64,000 nucleotides of DNA from Fusarium oxysporum f. sp. lycopersici 4287. Taxonomy: Eukaryota > Ascomycota > Sordariomycetes > Hypocreales > Nectriaceae. Where the stretch lies: the NCBI RefSeq assembly GCF_000149955.1, contig NC_030996.1, positions 1,753,467 to 1,817,466 on the forward strand, in the 5' to 3' direction. Below, piece by piece: positions 35,162 to 44,661 of the stretch. Every line of letters starts with the position of its first letter. The stretch's first letter is position 1. Both the position numbers and the translations under genes were made by a program. A model generated the notes under the pieces. It ran no database searches. It was not told where the DNA came from and worked only from the letters and a program-made list of their open reading frames with translations.

Positions 35162-36294
35162 GATGACAGTCCCCACGACCTCTATCCGTACGAGCGAGTC
35201 ATTAGCATCACTTTACCCAAGTTCTCTGTGGTGATATAAGCTCTCAGCCACAAGTCTCAACTGCAAACAACACATCCCTTACATCCGTAACTATATCTAA
35301 ATACGCTACCGTTCCTGATACAGCCTCACTTGTTCATTATCAGCTGCCATCTGATAACCGCTTTATATCTCCCATGTGGCCCATGGTCTTTAGACCTGCC
35401 TCTTTCGGCCACCATGGTCTAATTCCCGGCCTTAATTGCAGTGATCTGATGCACGTTTTTCCCAGCACATTACAAGATCGACCGAGATACATACGTATCG
35501 CCGATGCCAAGGCGGACTCTCCTGTTGCAGACACTATTGTACGTCAATAATGCCTCGCATGGTGACTTGAACTTGTTATTCTATGGGTCATTGACAGGTC
35601 AACTTGCAGCGTCGTATTCTGCCAACATGCTGGTCCACTCACCCCACGAAACACCAAAAGATCCCAGGACAAGCAGTGTTGAGCACTGAAAGCTAGGTTC
35701 AGTACGTCGCTGGTAACAAATATTAAACCTTAAATCCGACTCATCCGATATATCGTCTCAAGATGAAAGGTTATGCGTTAAGGATCCATCTCAAATTGAT
35801 AGATATGTGATCCGTGAGGAATGCTCTCATTAGACGAACAGGGTTGTTGGTGGAGTTCGTCTGAAACCCCAACCTTCAGCCGCAGTCCTTCATCTGCTTG
35901 CATCCTACAATCCTCGGACGAGCCAACCAGCAGTATGGCCAAGCGAGAGGAATGTGGAATGACGAATGTCCCATTTGTTCAAAATCAAGGTTGAGGATCG
36001 ACCGTTTCATATGCCAAAACGAAACGATCCATCAGTCGGCCCGGCAAATCAGGTTCGTGATTGTTCTCCATCGCGGAAATATGCACGATAGATAAATGGA
36101 GAGATCGGGCGGATCTATTCCGTTGTTATCAGGCCATATGCGCAGGTATGTGAATGGAGTATAATCCTTGCGAACCTTGATCACAGACATATATATCCGG
36201 GTCTCTGGGCAATGTGAATCTATTTCTTATAGCCTAATCCAGTAAGCCAAAGAGGGATTGATTCCCATTGAACGAATATCTCTTTCCCTGAATC

Positions 36295-37675
36295 ATGCAT
36301 CTCAAGTTAGCGTTGCCTCTTTTCCTCGCCGTTGCTGAGGCCTGGACTCCCCAGTCCAGAGGTAAGACATGATAATGTCTAGCAGATGGCAAATACTGAC
36401 CACAAACAGCGGCGGCAAAAGCCAACGGCGAGAAGATTACCGAGCGATGGCTTCCAAATGATGATAAAATCCGCGGCGTCAATCTCGGCTCGCAGTTCAT
36501 AATCGAACGATGGATGGCTGAAGAATCGTGGAAGAACATGGGCTGCAGTGCTTACAACGACGAATGGGCATGCGTCAAAGGCATCGGTCAGGACAAAGCC
36601 AACGCCGCCTTCAAGAAACACTGGGAGACTTGGATCACAGAAGATGACATCAAGCAGATTGCAAGTCTTGGTCTCAATGCCGTTCGCATCCCTGTTGGAT
36701 ACTGGATGTACGAGGATATCATCCAGAAAGGCGAATACTGGCCCCGCGGCGGCATCTGGCATCTTGACCGAATTGTCGGATGGTGCAAGAAGCATGGCAT
36801 TTATGCGGTTATTGGACTCCACTCTGCTCCTGGTATTAGCTCGCCGAACGAACAGTTCACCGGCCATGTAAGTGACTATCTCCCCTCATCAAACATATAC
36901 TAACCAAGTTGCAGTCCATCCCCAATCCTGGATTCTATACTGCCGAGAACTATGAACGAGCCTTCAAGTTTCTCGAGTGGATGACCAAGCGCATCCATAC
37001 TAATGGGAACTACACTACTGTTGGCATGCTCGAGGTCCTGAACGAGCCCGTACGCGCTGGCAAGTGGAAGGCTGAGGCAGATGACATGATCAAGAATTAC
37101 TACCCAGGTGCATACAAGCGCATCCAGGCCATGGAGGGTTACCTCAAGGTTCCCAAAGCCGATCGCTTACACATCCAATACATGGTAAGCTATATTAAAG
37201 AGACATATTAGTGTATCTCGCGCTGACCCGATGATAGGGCAAAAGTTGGGGTGCAGGCGACCCAAGACAATACCTCCCAGACGACGATCTCATCTTCTTC
37301 GATGCCCACCGCTATCTATCCTTCGACAACAGAATCGCCGGTAATAAGAAAGCATATATCCAAACCGCCTGCAAAGACAACATGGGCCAGCACGTTTTTG
37401 TTGGTGAATGGTCCCTATCCGTGAACTCAACTTTGAAGAACACAGATGAGTTCAAGATTGAAGGCCAAGAAACATGGTACAAGGCTTACTGGGCCGCTCA
37501 AGCTGAGTCTTTTGAGAAATCAGATGGATGGTTCTTCTGGTCTTGGAAGTGTGACGGAGATCTTGGCAAGAAGGATTGGAGATGGTGTTATCAAGCTGCT
37601 GTTGCTGCCGGTGTTATTCCCAAGGACGCTAGTAAGGCTAAGAGTTTGAGCCCTTGTGCTAGGTATACCAACTAA
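36295..37675 (+). CDS. GH5 exo-beta-1,3-glucanase, secreted
   Basis: Four exons (36295-36361, 36410-36867, 36915-37184, 37238-37675) give 410 residues. The signal peptide is MHLKLALPLFLAVAEA. The protein follows the exo-1,3-beta-glucanase layout: KIRGVNLGSQFIIERWM at the barrel start, ALGLNAVRIPVGYW-type block (IASLGLNAVRIPVGYW), VIGLHSAPG, then LEVLNEPV with acid/base E219, and VFVGEWSLS with nucleophile E322. It ends with DGWFFWSWKCD. It releases glucose from beta-1,3-glucan in wall turnover or in degradation of callose or fungal walls. No carbohydrate-binding module is present. Intron phases all agree. Confidence 0.95.
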
Positions 37676-38077
37676 GTTATAGAACCTTGGTGGGCCAGCT
37701 CCGTTCTTCAATTCTGTATATATTTTGAACCTTTTACTCGGTTATTGATGCCGAGCGAGTACAGAAATCTTGACTTGGAGTATCAGAAGTCTAGCGAATT
37801 GTTCCACTGCCGAAGCCATTGGCCTATCATTTCTTTCCCATGGCGCCAAAGTTAGCGGATTAATTGGTGTCCGCTTCCCGCTGGGCCTAGTGGTGAATCA
37901 TAGGTGTTTCAGCTCGGACATGTTGCATCGTGAAACGCTACATGTCGAGAGAATATCGGTGTAAATAACAGCTCCAATCGCCTCCCCCAAACCCAAACTA
38001 ATCTCTTGTTCTTCCCTCGAATTATTGTTCTTCCAGTCGAATCTCTCTTCACCTATTTGCTCTCTTATATCAACGCC
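37676..38077. other. Intergenic region
   Basis: 3' region of the GH5 gene and leader of the SDR gene. A CT-rich stretch precedes the SDR start, typical of fungal leaders. Confidence 0.5.
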
Positions 38078-39064
38078 ATGGCCGATCGCTACGTCACCAT
38101 TCACGAGTCCCCCAACGGGCCAGGAGACTCACGACCAACAGCAATCCAGATCATCAAGGATGAAGGCCTGGAAGGAAAACTGAGCGACCAAACCGTCTTC
38201 ATCACCGGCTGTTCTGCGGGCATCGGCATTGAGACCGCGAAAGCGCTGCATCTCACTGGCGCAACTCTATATCTAACGGCTCGAGACCTCGAAAAGGCAA
38301 AGTCAGCGTTAGGTGATCTTGCTGAAGATGAGCGTGTTCATCTTCTAGAACTTGATCTGGAGTCGCTCGAGAGTGTTCGATCATGCGCTGCCAAGTTCTT
38401 ATCCGAGAGTCCGAAACTCAATATCCTCATCTGTAACGCTGGGGTCATGTGTACACCAGAAGGACGTACGAAAGAGGGCTTCGAAACACAATTCGGGACA
38501 AATCATCTTGCTCATTTCCTTTTGTTACAACTCCTTCAACCCGCCCTGGCCAAAGGTGCTACCTCTGATCGTGCATCGCGAGTCATCATGCTGAGCTCAC
38601 TTGCCCATCGTTTCGGCGAAGTGGACTTTGACAACGTCAACATGGAGGGCTGCTACGATCCCAACAAGGCGTATTCTCAAAGCAAGACTGCCAACCTCTG
38701 GACAGCTAACGAGATTGAACGGAGATATGCCAGTGAGGGTATCCATGCGTGGAGTGTCCAGCCAGGTGGTGTCCTCACAGATCTGGGCAGACATTTATCT
38801 GAGGAACAAAAGAGCGGCCTCGCAGTGGATCCATATCTCAAGACAATTTGGAAGCTTCCCGATCAAGGTGCTGCTACAAGTGTTTGGGCAGCTGTCGCTC
38901 AGGCTTTGGAAGGTCAAGGTGGGAAGTACCTCGAGGACTGTCAAATCGTCGGGAAGTGGGATCCTTCCACTCCGCTTTATGCAAGAGGATACGGGGAGCA
39001 TGCATGCGATACTGAAAAGGCGGCAAGATTATGGAATAAGTCTCTGGAGTGGGTAGGCTTGTAG
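38078..39064 (+). CDS. Short-chain dehydrogenase/reductase (retinol-dehydrogenase-like)
   Basis: An intronless frame of 328 residues from the ATG at 38078. An upstream extension exists only with a non-ATG start. Classical SDR features are intact: the NAD(P)-binding TGCSAGIG (43-50), LDLESLESV, CNAGVM (120-122 NAG), the catalytic Ser in MLSSLAH (S173/S174) and Y199-x3-K203 in AYSQSKTAN. The PGGVLTDLGRH block follows, as in the retinol dehydrogenase/WW-oxidoreductase subgroup. It reduces or oxidises a carbonyl or alcohol of unknown identity. The Arg in TARDLEKAK after the second strand favours NADP. It is cytosolic. A carboxylesterase follows on the same strand. Confidence 0.92.
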   Translation: MADRYVTIHESPNGPGDSRPTAIQIIKDEGLEGKLSDQTVFITGCSAGIGIETAKALHLTGATLYLTARDLEKAKSALGDLAEDERVHLLELDLESLESVRSCAAKFLSESPKLNILICNAGVMCTPEGRTKEGFETQFGTNHLAHFLLLQLLQPALAKGATSDRASRVIMLSSLAHRFGEVDFDNVNMEGCYDPNKAYSQSKTANLWTANEIERRYASEGIHAWSVQPGGVLTDLGRHLSEEQKSGLAVDPYLKTIWKLPDQGAATSVWAAVAQALEGQGGKYLEDCQIVGKWDPSTPLYARGYGEHACDTEKAARLWNKSLEWVGL

Positions 39065-39770
39065 TCAACGCAGTCAACTTTCAAGGGTACGTGTTATCTT
39101 TTTACAGCTTGAAGGACTGTAACCACTGCCTGATTTCACGTAGAAATCTTGTCAAGGATGCCAACAATACCTGCATTTCCATATTTAGATTCCGTTCTGC
39201 CGAAGTATCCTCACCTCTCGAGTCAAGGAAAGCAGTCATGTCTATGCTGAGGCTATCCAAAGCCTGATCGCGGTAAAGTTGCATCTCACCATCTCGTAAA
39301 TCCTGCCCAAAGCATCACGCGAGACAGATTAAAGGGGAGGAAATTATATCTCACAGCCATGCCATGAGTCTTGTAGTTAACCCTCAATTTATTGGTCTAG
39401 AGTCCCGACGGTAGATTAAGAAAGAGTACGAGGTTAATAATATCCCCGGCATACACCGGACCCCTCTTCAATAGCGTCGATTAAACTAGCGAATCACACC
39501 CGTCTCTATTATCACCAACCCTTGGCGATACTGAATATCCTCACCCAACTCTTGCACATTCTGTTGAAGTGATCATCATTCGCAAGCCAATGACTTGGCA
39601 AGTGATGTCGGGCCTATTTCTAAACCCGGAAAACCGAGGATGATGATGCCATACTCCACCCGTAATGCGTTCGTATCCGACGATGTCGGCTCTTGCACGA
39701 ATTCGGGGTGATGCCGACTGATATGCGGGGGATTTAAGCTTAAATGGCATTGATCGATGGATTTGAGCGA
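39065..39770. other. Intergenic region
   Basis: 3' region of the SDR gene and promoter of the carboxylesterase gene. No gene or repeat is seen. Confidence 0.5.
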
Positions 39771-39778
39771 TATATAAA
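39771..39778 (+). promoter_or_regulatory. TATA box of carboxylesterase gene 1
   Basis: TATATAAA lies about 55 bases upstream of the ATG at 39833. Confidence 0.5.
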
Positions 39779-39832
39779 CATGGCCTGTTTCCTCTTTTCT
39801 GTTTCCCTTTGCTCTCTCACCCCTCCATCACC

Positions 39833-41488
39833 ATGAAGGTCCTGTCAAACCTCGGAACGCTTCTGGCTTTGTCGCCTGTTGCGCAAGCTACAGGAGGACA
39901 TTACAACACCGTTAAGCTTGATGGCTACGGCAGTTTCTCCGGTACCACTGTCAACAGTACTTTCACCAAGCAGAAACTTCCTGCGCCTGTTGATGCTTGG
40001 TTGGGTATCGACTATGCCACTCAGCCTACTGGCGACCATCGCTTTCACCCTGTTTCTTGGCCCGAGAAGTTCAATGGCGTGAAGAAGGCGGATGACTTTG
40101 GCAAAGCTTGTGTCCAAGAAGTCTCATCCAGAGTCCCGCTTGACTCACAGAGCGAGGCATGCCTCAACTTCAACGTGTTTCGACCCAAGGGTGTACCTTT
40201 GAGCAAGAAACTCCCTGTTCTTGTGTGGATCCACGGCGGTGCTTTCTACGCTGGAAGCTGGGCTAGTTTCGACGCTGCTGCATTCGCCGCCTCATCCAAA
40301 GTTCCCATCGTGGTAGTCAACTTTCACTACCGCGTCAACTCTCTCGGCTTTCTGCCATCCAAGCTCTTCCAAGACGAGGGTCTGTCGAACCTAGGGATCC
40401 GAGATCAGCGCTTTTTCCTGGAGTTTGTGCAGAAGCACATTGGTGCTTTTGGCGGTGATAAAGGCGCAGTTACTATTGGTGGTCGCTCTGCTGGTGGCCA
40501 TTCAGTGGGCATTCACTACTTTCACAACTACGGCAAGGATAACAAGCAGTTGTTTGCTCGGGCGATTCATCAGTCTGGTTCCGTCACTTCACGAGCTTTC
40601 CCTAATGACACTTATCCGTTGTACAAGCGACAGTACGACGAGTATATTACTTACCTTGGATGTGATAAGAAGAAGGGCAACAAGGCAACTCTCAAGTGCC
40701 TCAAGGGAGCAGATGTTAATGCTATCAGAAACATCAGCACCAAGTTGTATCACGACTATGATCCCCAGCTGACCTGGCCATTCCAGCCCGTGCATGGCGG
40801 ACCTCTCTTCGAGAAACCTGGCTCTCAATCTGGTTACGACGGAACATTTTTCCACGTCCCGACGATCACATCCACAGTCACCGACGAAGCGAAGTATTAC
40901 ACCCCTGGCGACCTCGAGACCAACAAGGAGTTCTTAGATTATCTCCACAACATCTCACCAGCTTTGACCAACAAAGATCTGAAGGAGTTATCCGCTCTTT
41001 ACCCCGATCCCGCGAACCACAAAGACTCGCCATTCGCCAACTCACCCAACAGCACTCAATACAACCGCATCTCCGCCGCCTGGAGCGACTACGCCTACAT
41101 CTGCCCCGGCCAAGAAACAGCATACCGCGCCTCCACCGCCGGCGTACCAACCTGGAAAGTGCGCTTCAACACCAACAACAGCTTCCCCGCGTGGCAGGGT
41201 ATTCCTCACACGGCCGACACGGGATTTACCTGGGATGAGCCTACTACTCAGTATCCCGAGATCAGCCATATCTACCATGGGTACTTGGCTAGTTTTGTTG
41301 CGACAGGTGATCCCAACAAGTATAGGTACCCTGGAAGCCCAAAATGGCCTACTTATAATGGACGGGAGAGATCGCCGAAGCAAATTGTTGTTCAGCCGGG
41401 TGATACGAAGGTTGAAAAGGATAATATTCGAACGGAGGCTTGTCTTTGGTGGAGAGATCCTGAGAGAGCACCGAGACTGAACAAGTAA
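39833..41488 (+). CDS. Type B carboxylesterase/lipase, secreted (copy 1)
   Basis: An intronless frame of 551 residues. The ATG at 39833 is chosen because it directly precedes a signal peptide (MKVLSNLGTLLALSPVAQAT). Type B carboxylesterase features are complete: the oxyanion-hole HGGAF (134-138), the nucleophile elbow GGRSAGG (S219), acid E352 in VTDEAKYYTP and H459 in GIPHTADTG, with EACLNFNVFRPK near the N-terminus. Several N-x-S/T sites fit a secreted glycoprotein. It hydrolyses carboxylic esters. The substrate is not readable. It follows an SDR and precedes an Old Yellow Enzyme gene, with only 167 bases to the latter's 3' end. Confidence 0.93.
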   Translation: MKVLSNLGTLLALSPVAQATGGHYNTVKLDGYGSFSGTTVNSTFTKQKLPAPVDAWLGIDYATQPTGDHRFHPVSWPEKFNGVKKADDFGKACVQEVSSRVPLDSQSEACLNFNVFRPKGVPLSKKLPVLVWIHGGAFYAGSWASFDAAAFAASSKVPIVVVNFHYRVNSLGFLPSKLFQDEGLSNLGIRDQRFFLEFVQKHIGAFGGDKGAVTIGGRSAGGHSVGIHYFHNYGKDNKQLFARAIHQSGSVTSRAFPNDTYPLYKRQYDEYITYLGCDKKKGNKATLKCLKGADVNAIRNISTKLYHDYDPQLTWPFQPVHGGPLFEKPGSQSGYDGTFFHVPTITSTVTDEAKYYTPGDLETNKEFLDYLHNISPALTNKDLKELSALYPDPANHKDSPFANSPNSTQYNRISAAWSDYAYICPGQETAYRASTAGVPTWKVRFNTNNSFPAWQGIPHTADTGFTWDEPTTQYPEISHIYHGYLASFVATGDPNKYRYPGSPKWPTYNGRERSPKQIVVQPGDTKVEKDNIRTEACLWWRDPERAPRLNK

Positions 41489-41655
41489 TCAGCATCACCG
41501 AGCCGAGGTATACTGCAGCTTAGTATAGTTTACGATTATGAAGATGATAGATAGTCAAAGATCCATAAACTGTTAAATGCTCGATTCAGGCTTCTATAAT
41601 TCTATTATACTGCTCTAACCTCGTGATCTATTCTCGCTAACCCCTGGTCCCACGT

Positions 41656-42872
41656 CTATGCCTTCGTAGCCTCCAGATATCTCTGACTGAAAGTGTAGTC
41701 ATTGTATCCCTTGTCGCTCTTAGGAACATAGAAAGTATCCCGCTGGTAAGGCGTCAAAGCCACGCCATACTTAAGTCGGAATACCAAATCAGGGTTCGAG
41801 ATGAACCATCGCCCAAAAGCAACAACAACGTCCCACTTCTTGTAACTCCCATCAACTGCATCATAAACATTGTCAGGGATATATCCACCTCCAACAATCA
41901 CAGGAGACTGGTTATCCCACATCTCGAGAAAGTACTCCAGACTCTGCTTCTTGTCCCCAAAGGGACTAACCTTGTCTGAACCAAGATCTTTAGGTGTAGC
42001 ATCAAGATAAGCTGGGTTACCTCTGGGCTCAACAAGTGAGACGTAAGCGAGTTTGTAGCCAGCTTTCTTAAGCTCGTTGAAGATGTAGCCGAATTGATCC
42101 CAAGGATTGGCGGTATAGGCGCTCTGGAATGTTGCAAAGGGACTTAGACGAAGGGCAGTTCGCTCGGCGCCGATTTCTTCGACGGTGGCTTTTATGACTT
42201 CTAGGAGGAAGCGAGCGCGGTTTTCGACGGAACCTCCCCACTTGTCGGTTCTGTTGTTGATACTTTCGCTGATGAATTGGTCGATAAGGTATCTGGAGCA
42301 GATCTTGTTAGCAACTGGATTTATTTCGCAAGGAATGACAGTTCTTACCCATGAGCACCGTGAATCTCAACACCATCACCACCAGCATCAACAACATTCC
42401 TAGCAGCCTGTTTAAACTCCCCAATCTTCTGCCAAATCTCCTCCTCTGTCAACGCCTCAGGCGCCACATTCTTGCCCTCCATCTGAAGACTACTGCTCGA
42501 CGAGTACTTGTACCCTCTCTTCTTCAAATAGTCCGGATCACCAGCCCTTCCAAGATCCCAAAGCTGCTGAAACATAAAACTTCCCCTGGCATGAACAGCA
42601 TCGTAGATCTTTCTCCAGCCCTCGATTTGCTCTGGGGAGGTGATGCCTGGTGCGTTGGGCACTGCTTCTCCTGTCTTGGAAATACCGGTTGCTTCGCTGA
42701 TGACGAGCGTTCCAGGGGTTGAGGCGCGGTCGGCGTAGTATTTGATCATGAGGTCGAGGGGCAGATGGTCATCGTCGTTGCGGAAGCGGGTTAGAGGGGC
42801 GAGGGCGATGCGGTGGGAGAGGGTGGTGTTTCCCAGCTTCAGTGGCTGCCAGAGTCTTGATTCAGTTGACAT
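41656..42872 (-). CDS. Old Yellow Enzyme family flavin oxidoreductase
   Basis: Two exons (42349-42872, 41656-42292) give 386 residues. The FMN-binding (beta/alpha)8 barrel shows LWQPLKLGNTTLSHRIALAP, LTRFR, the active-site pair H-x2-H in EIHGAHGYLIDQF (completed across the splice) and the FMN-phosphate region with VAFGRWFISNPDL. The family reduces activated C=C bonds of enals, enones and nitroalkenes with NADPH. Such enzymes serve in detoxification or in natural-product pathways. It is cytosolic. It converges on the carboxylesterase gene. Confidence 0.94.
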
Positions 42873-43587
42873 GCTGGTTATTAATTGAGATGAAAAAGTA
42901 ACAATTGTAGAGTGGTTAATGCTTTAGCTAGAATGATGCGCAATGACTTATGATTGAATTGTGATGATGGGCTCTAAACTTCAGAGGAATATTGTCTTTA
43001 AATACATTTTCAATGGCAGTTGATGATATTTAATCGTCCTGTAGATTATCAAGCGAAACGTAGCACTCGGAGCAACAGTCAAGAGGATTAAAAATTCCCA
43101 ATGCCCATACGAATCTCCACGGTATACGAAACTGCACGTCGTGGAGCCCATGGCGATCAAACCACTAATTCTGCAGTAAATCCCCTCATAATACAACGTA
43201 AAATACGGCTAGGAATGCTTGATAATCAGGGCTATTGCAACCCATTTTTGGGGGAAGAAATCGGATAATTACTTCAAGGCCCCCGACGTCATCTTCCTTA
43301 CGAGAGATGACCCTACGAGTGGACCAATCAATATCCAGAGTCGGCGTTACGTGATTTGAAATCCTTCAGGGTCTCTCATGGTGATTGGCTGCGACGGTCA
43401 AAGTTCAACCGAAGATCTGCTAAGCCCTACGAGCATTAATAATGCTTTGCAGCATTTGCATAACAGGCCAGGAACAAGAATGGCGGTGCATAATCTTGCG
43501 ATTAATAACTATATAATTCTGTATTCAATTTCCCCAAGTTCATCCTCCAACTTCCCCATATATCCTATCCTCCTCGGTCTACTGCAT
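42873..43587. other. Intergenic region
   Basis: Promoter of the Old Yellow Enzyme gene and 3' region of the small secreted protein gene. No gene is seen. Confidence 0.5.
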
Positions 43588-43971
43588 TCAAGCCCTGTCC
43601 TTATGGTAACACAAAACCCAACCAAACTCCACAGGATTGGTACTAATCAGCGCCGGCTTCTCATGACTAAACTCAGCGCTGCCCAGCTGAACACCATATT
43701 TATCTTTATATCGCTGACAAACAACATCGCTGAGTTCAGGTGATTCAATATCGGGGATATTGACGTTGAGGCTCTCGAGACGCAGCTCGGTAACTTGGTA
43801 GTCGAGAGTGGTGAGTTGCGCGAGAGGAATTCTGACAGGTTGACGGCTGTGGTCGGCGGAGTTGACGATCATGATGACTGCGTTGGCTGTAGGCGCTTGA
43901 CGGGCTGTTGGTTGGGATGTTGCTGTTGAGGCGAGCGCGATGGCGCTGGTGAGGAGAGTTGTGAAATGCAT
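43588..43971 (-). CDS. Small secreted protein, unknown
   Basis: A single-exon frame of 127 residues from the ATG at 43971. A clear signal peptide (MHFTTLLTSAIALASTATS) is followed by a mature part of about 108 residues. It has two Cys (VVCQRY and WVLCYH) that could form one disulphide, and alternating hydrophobic residues (VIMIVN, VTELRLESLNVNI). I recognise no family. Size, secretion and Cys pairing fit small secreted or effector-like proteins, but nothing more can be said. Confidence 0.7.
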   Translation of the reverse strand: MHFTTLLTSAIALASTATSQPTARQAPTANAVIMIVNSADHSRQPVRIPLAQLTTLDYQVTELRLESLNVNIPDIESPELSDVVCQRYKDKYGVQLGSAEFSHEKPALISTNPVEFGWVLCYHKDRA

Positions 43972-44661
43972 GGTGATGATCTGACGTTGAACTTCTGATG
44001 TTTGGTAGAGATGCGAATGTACTAATATCAAGATCAACAAGTTCGAAGTTCCAAGGAGATACTTTTATACCTTTCTCGATTCTTTCGTTTATACACGTCA
44101 ACCCTCTAATAATAGCATCGCGCCTCAAATACCCCAAGCCCCGTCTCGGCCCCCATGTCGTGTGATGCACATGTCAGCACTTGTAAAATTTACGAGCCTT
44201 CTTGGCCCTGTCCTACGCATGTCGATCAGTTTCTTATTTTTTTTTTCTCCGCGACCACTCAGAGACCAGTATCTGAGACAAGTCAGCTGTTGGATTTGTC
44301 TTGGACATAAATCACGTTATGGTTGGGTGGAGAGACAATCTCGAGATTAATGCTATCTCGTATTCATTTATAGATGATATAATATTCTGGGAGTTGTGAT
44401 TTGCACATGTCATATAATGCGCTGCGTATGGCCGGATGTGATGAGGGAGATGAAAGAACTTCGGTAATGCCCTAGTTGGGCTATTTAGATTCGTATTGAG
44501 GCTTGGTTGTACAACATGTGTACTTGGCATGAGATTGATGATGCTTACAGTAGTAGGTTGCCTCTATGAGACCCTAGAATTCTTCTGCGAAAAGCACTAT
44601 GAGCGCATCATGTGCCTTTCTCCAGCCTTCAATCGTCTCTCACGCTGACGCCAAGTTCTGA
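43972..44661. other. Intergenic region
   Basis: Promoter of the small secreted protein gene and 3' region of the second DUF4246 gene. A run of ten T lies near 44240. No gene is seen. Confidence 0.5.

Larger units (their letters stand above)
32847..36294. other. Gene-poor stretch, 3.4 kb
   Basis: No frame here has a convincing start, domain or splice-linked partner. The segment 33430-35200 is AT-rich with weak inverted and direct repeats, as in degraded repeats. A TATATAT string near 36188 could serve the GH5 gene. I see no transposase remnant. Confidence 0.5.

Noticed and set aside
38006..38077. A 24-codon N-terminal extension of the SDR
   Set aside because: It starts at a TTG, and the first ATG at 38078 follows a normal CT-rich leader.
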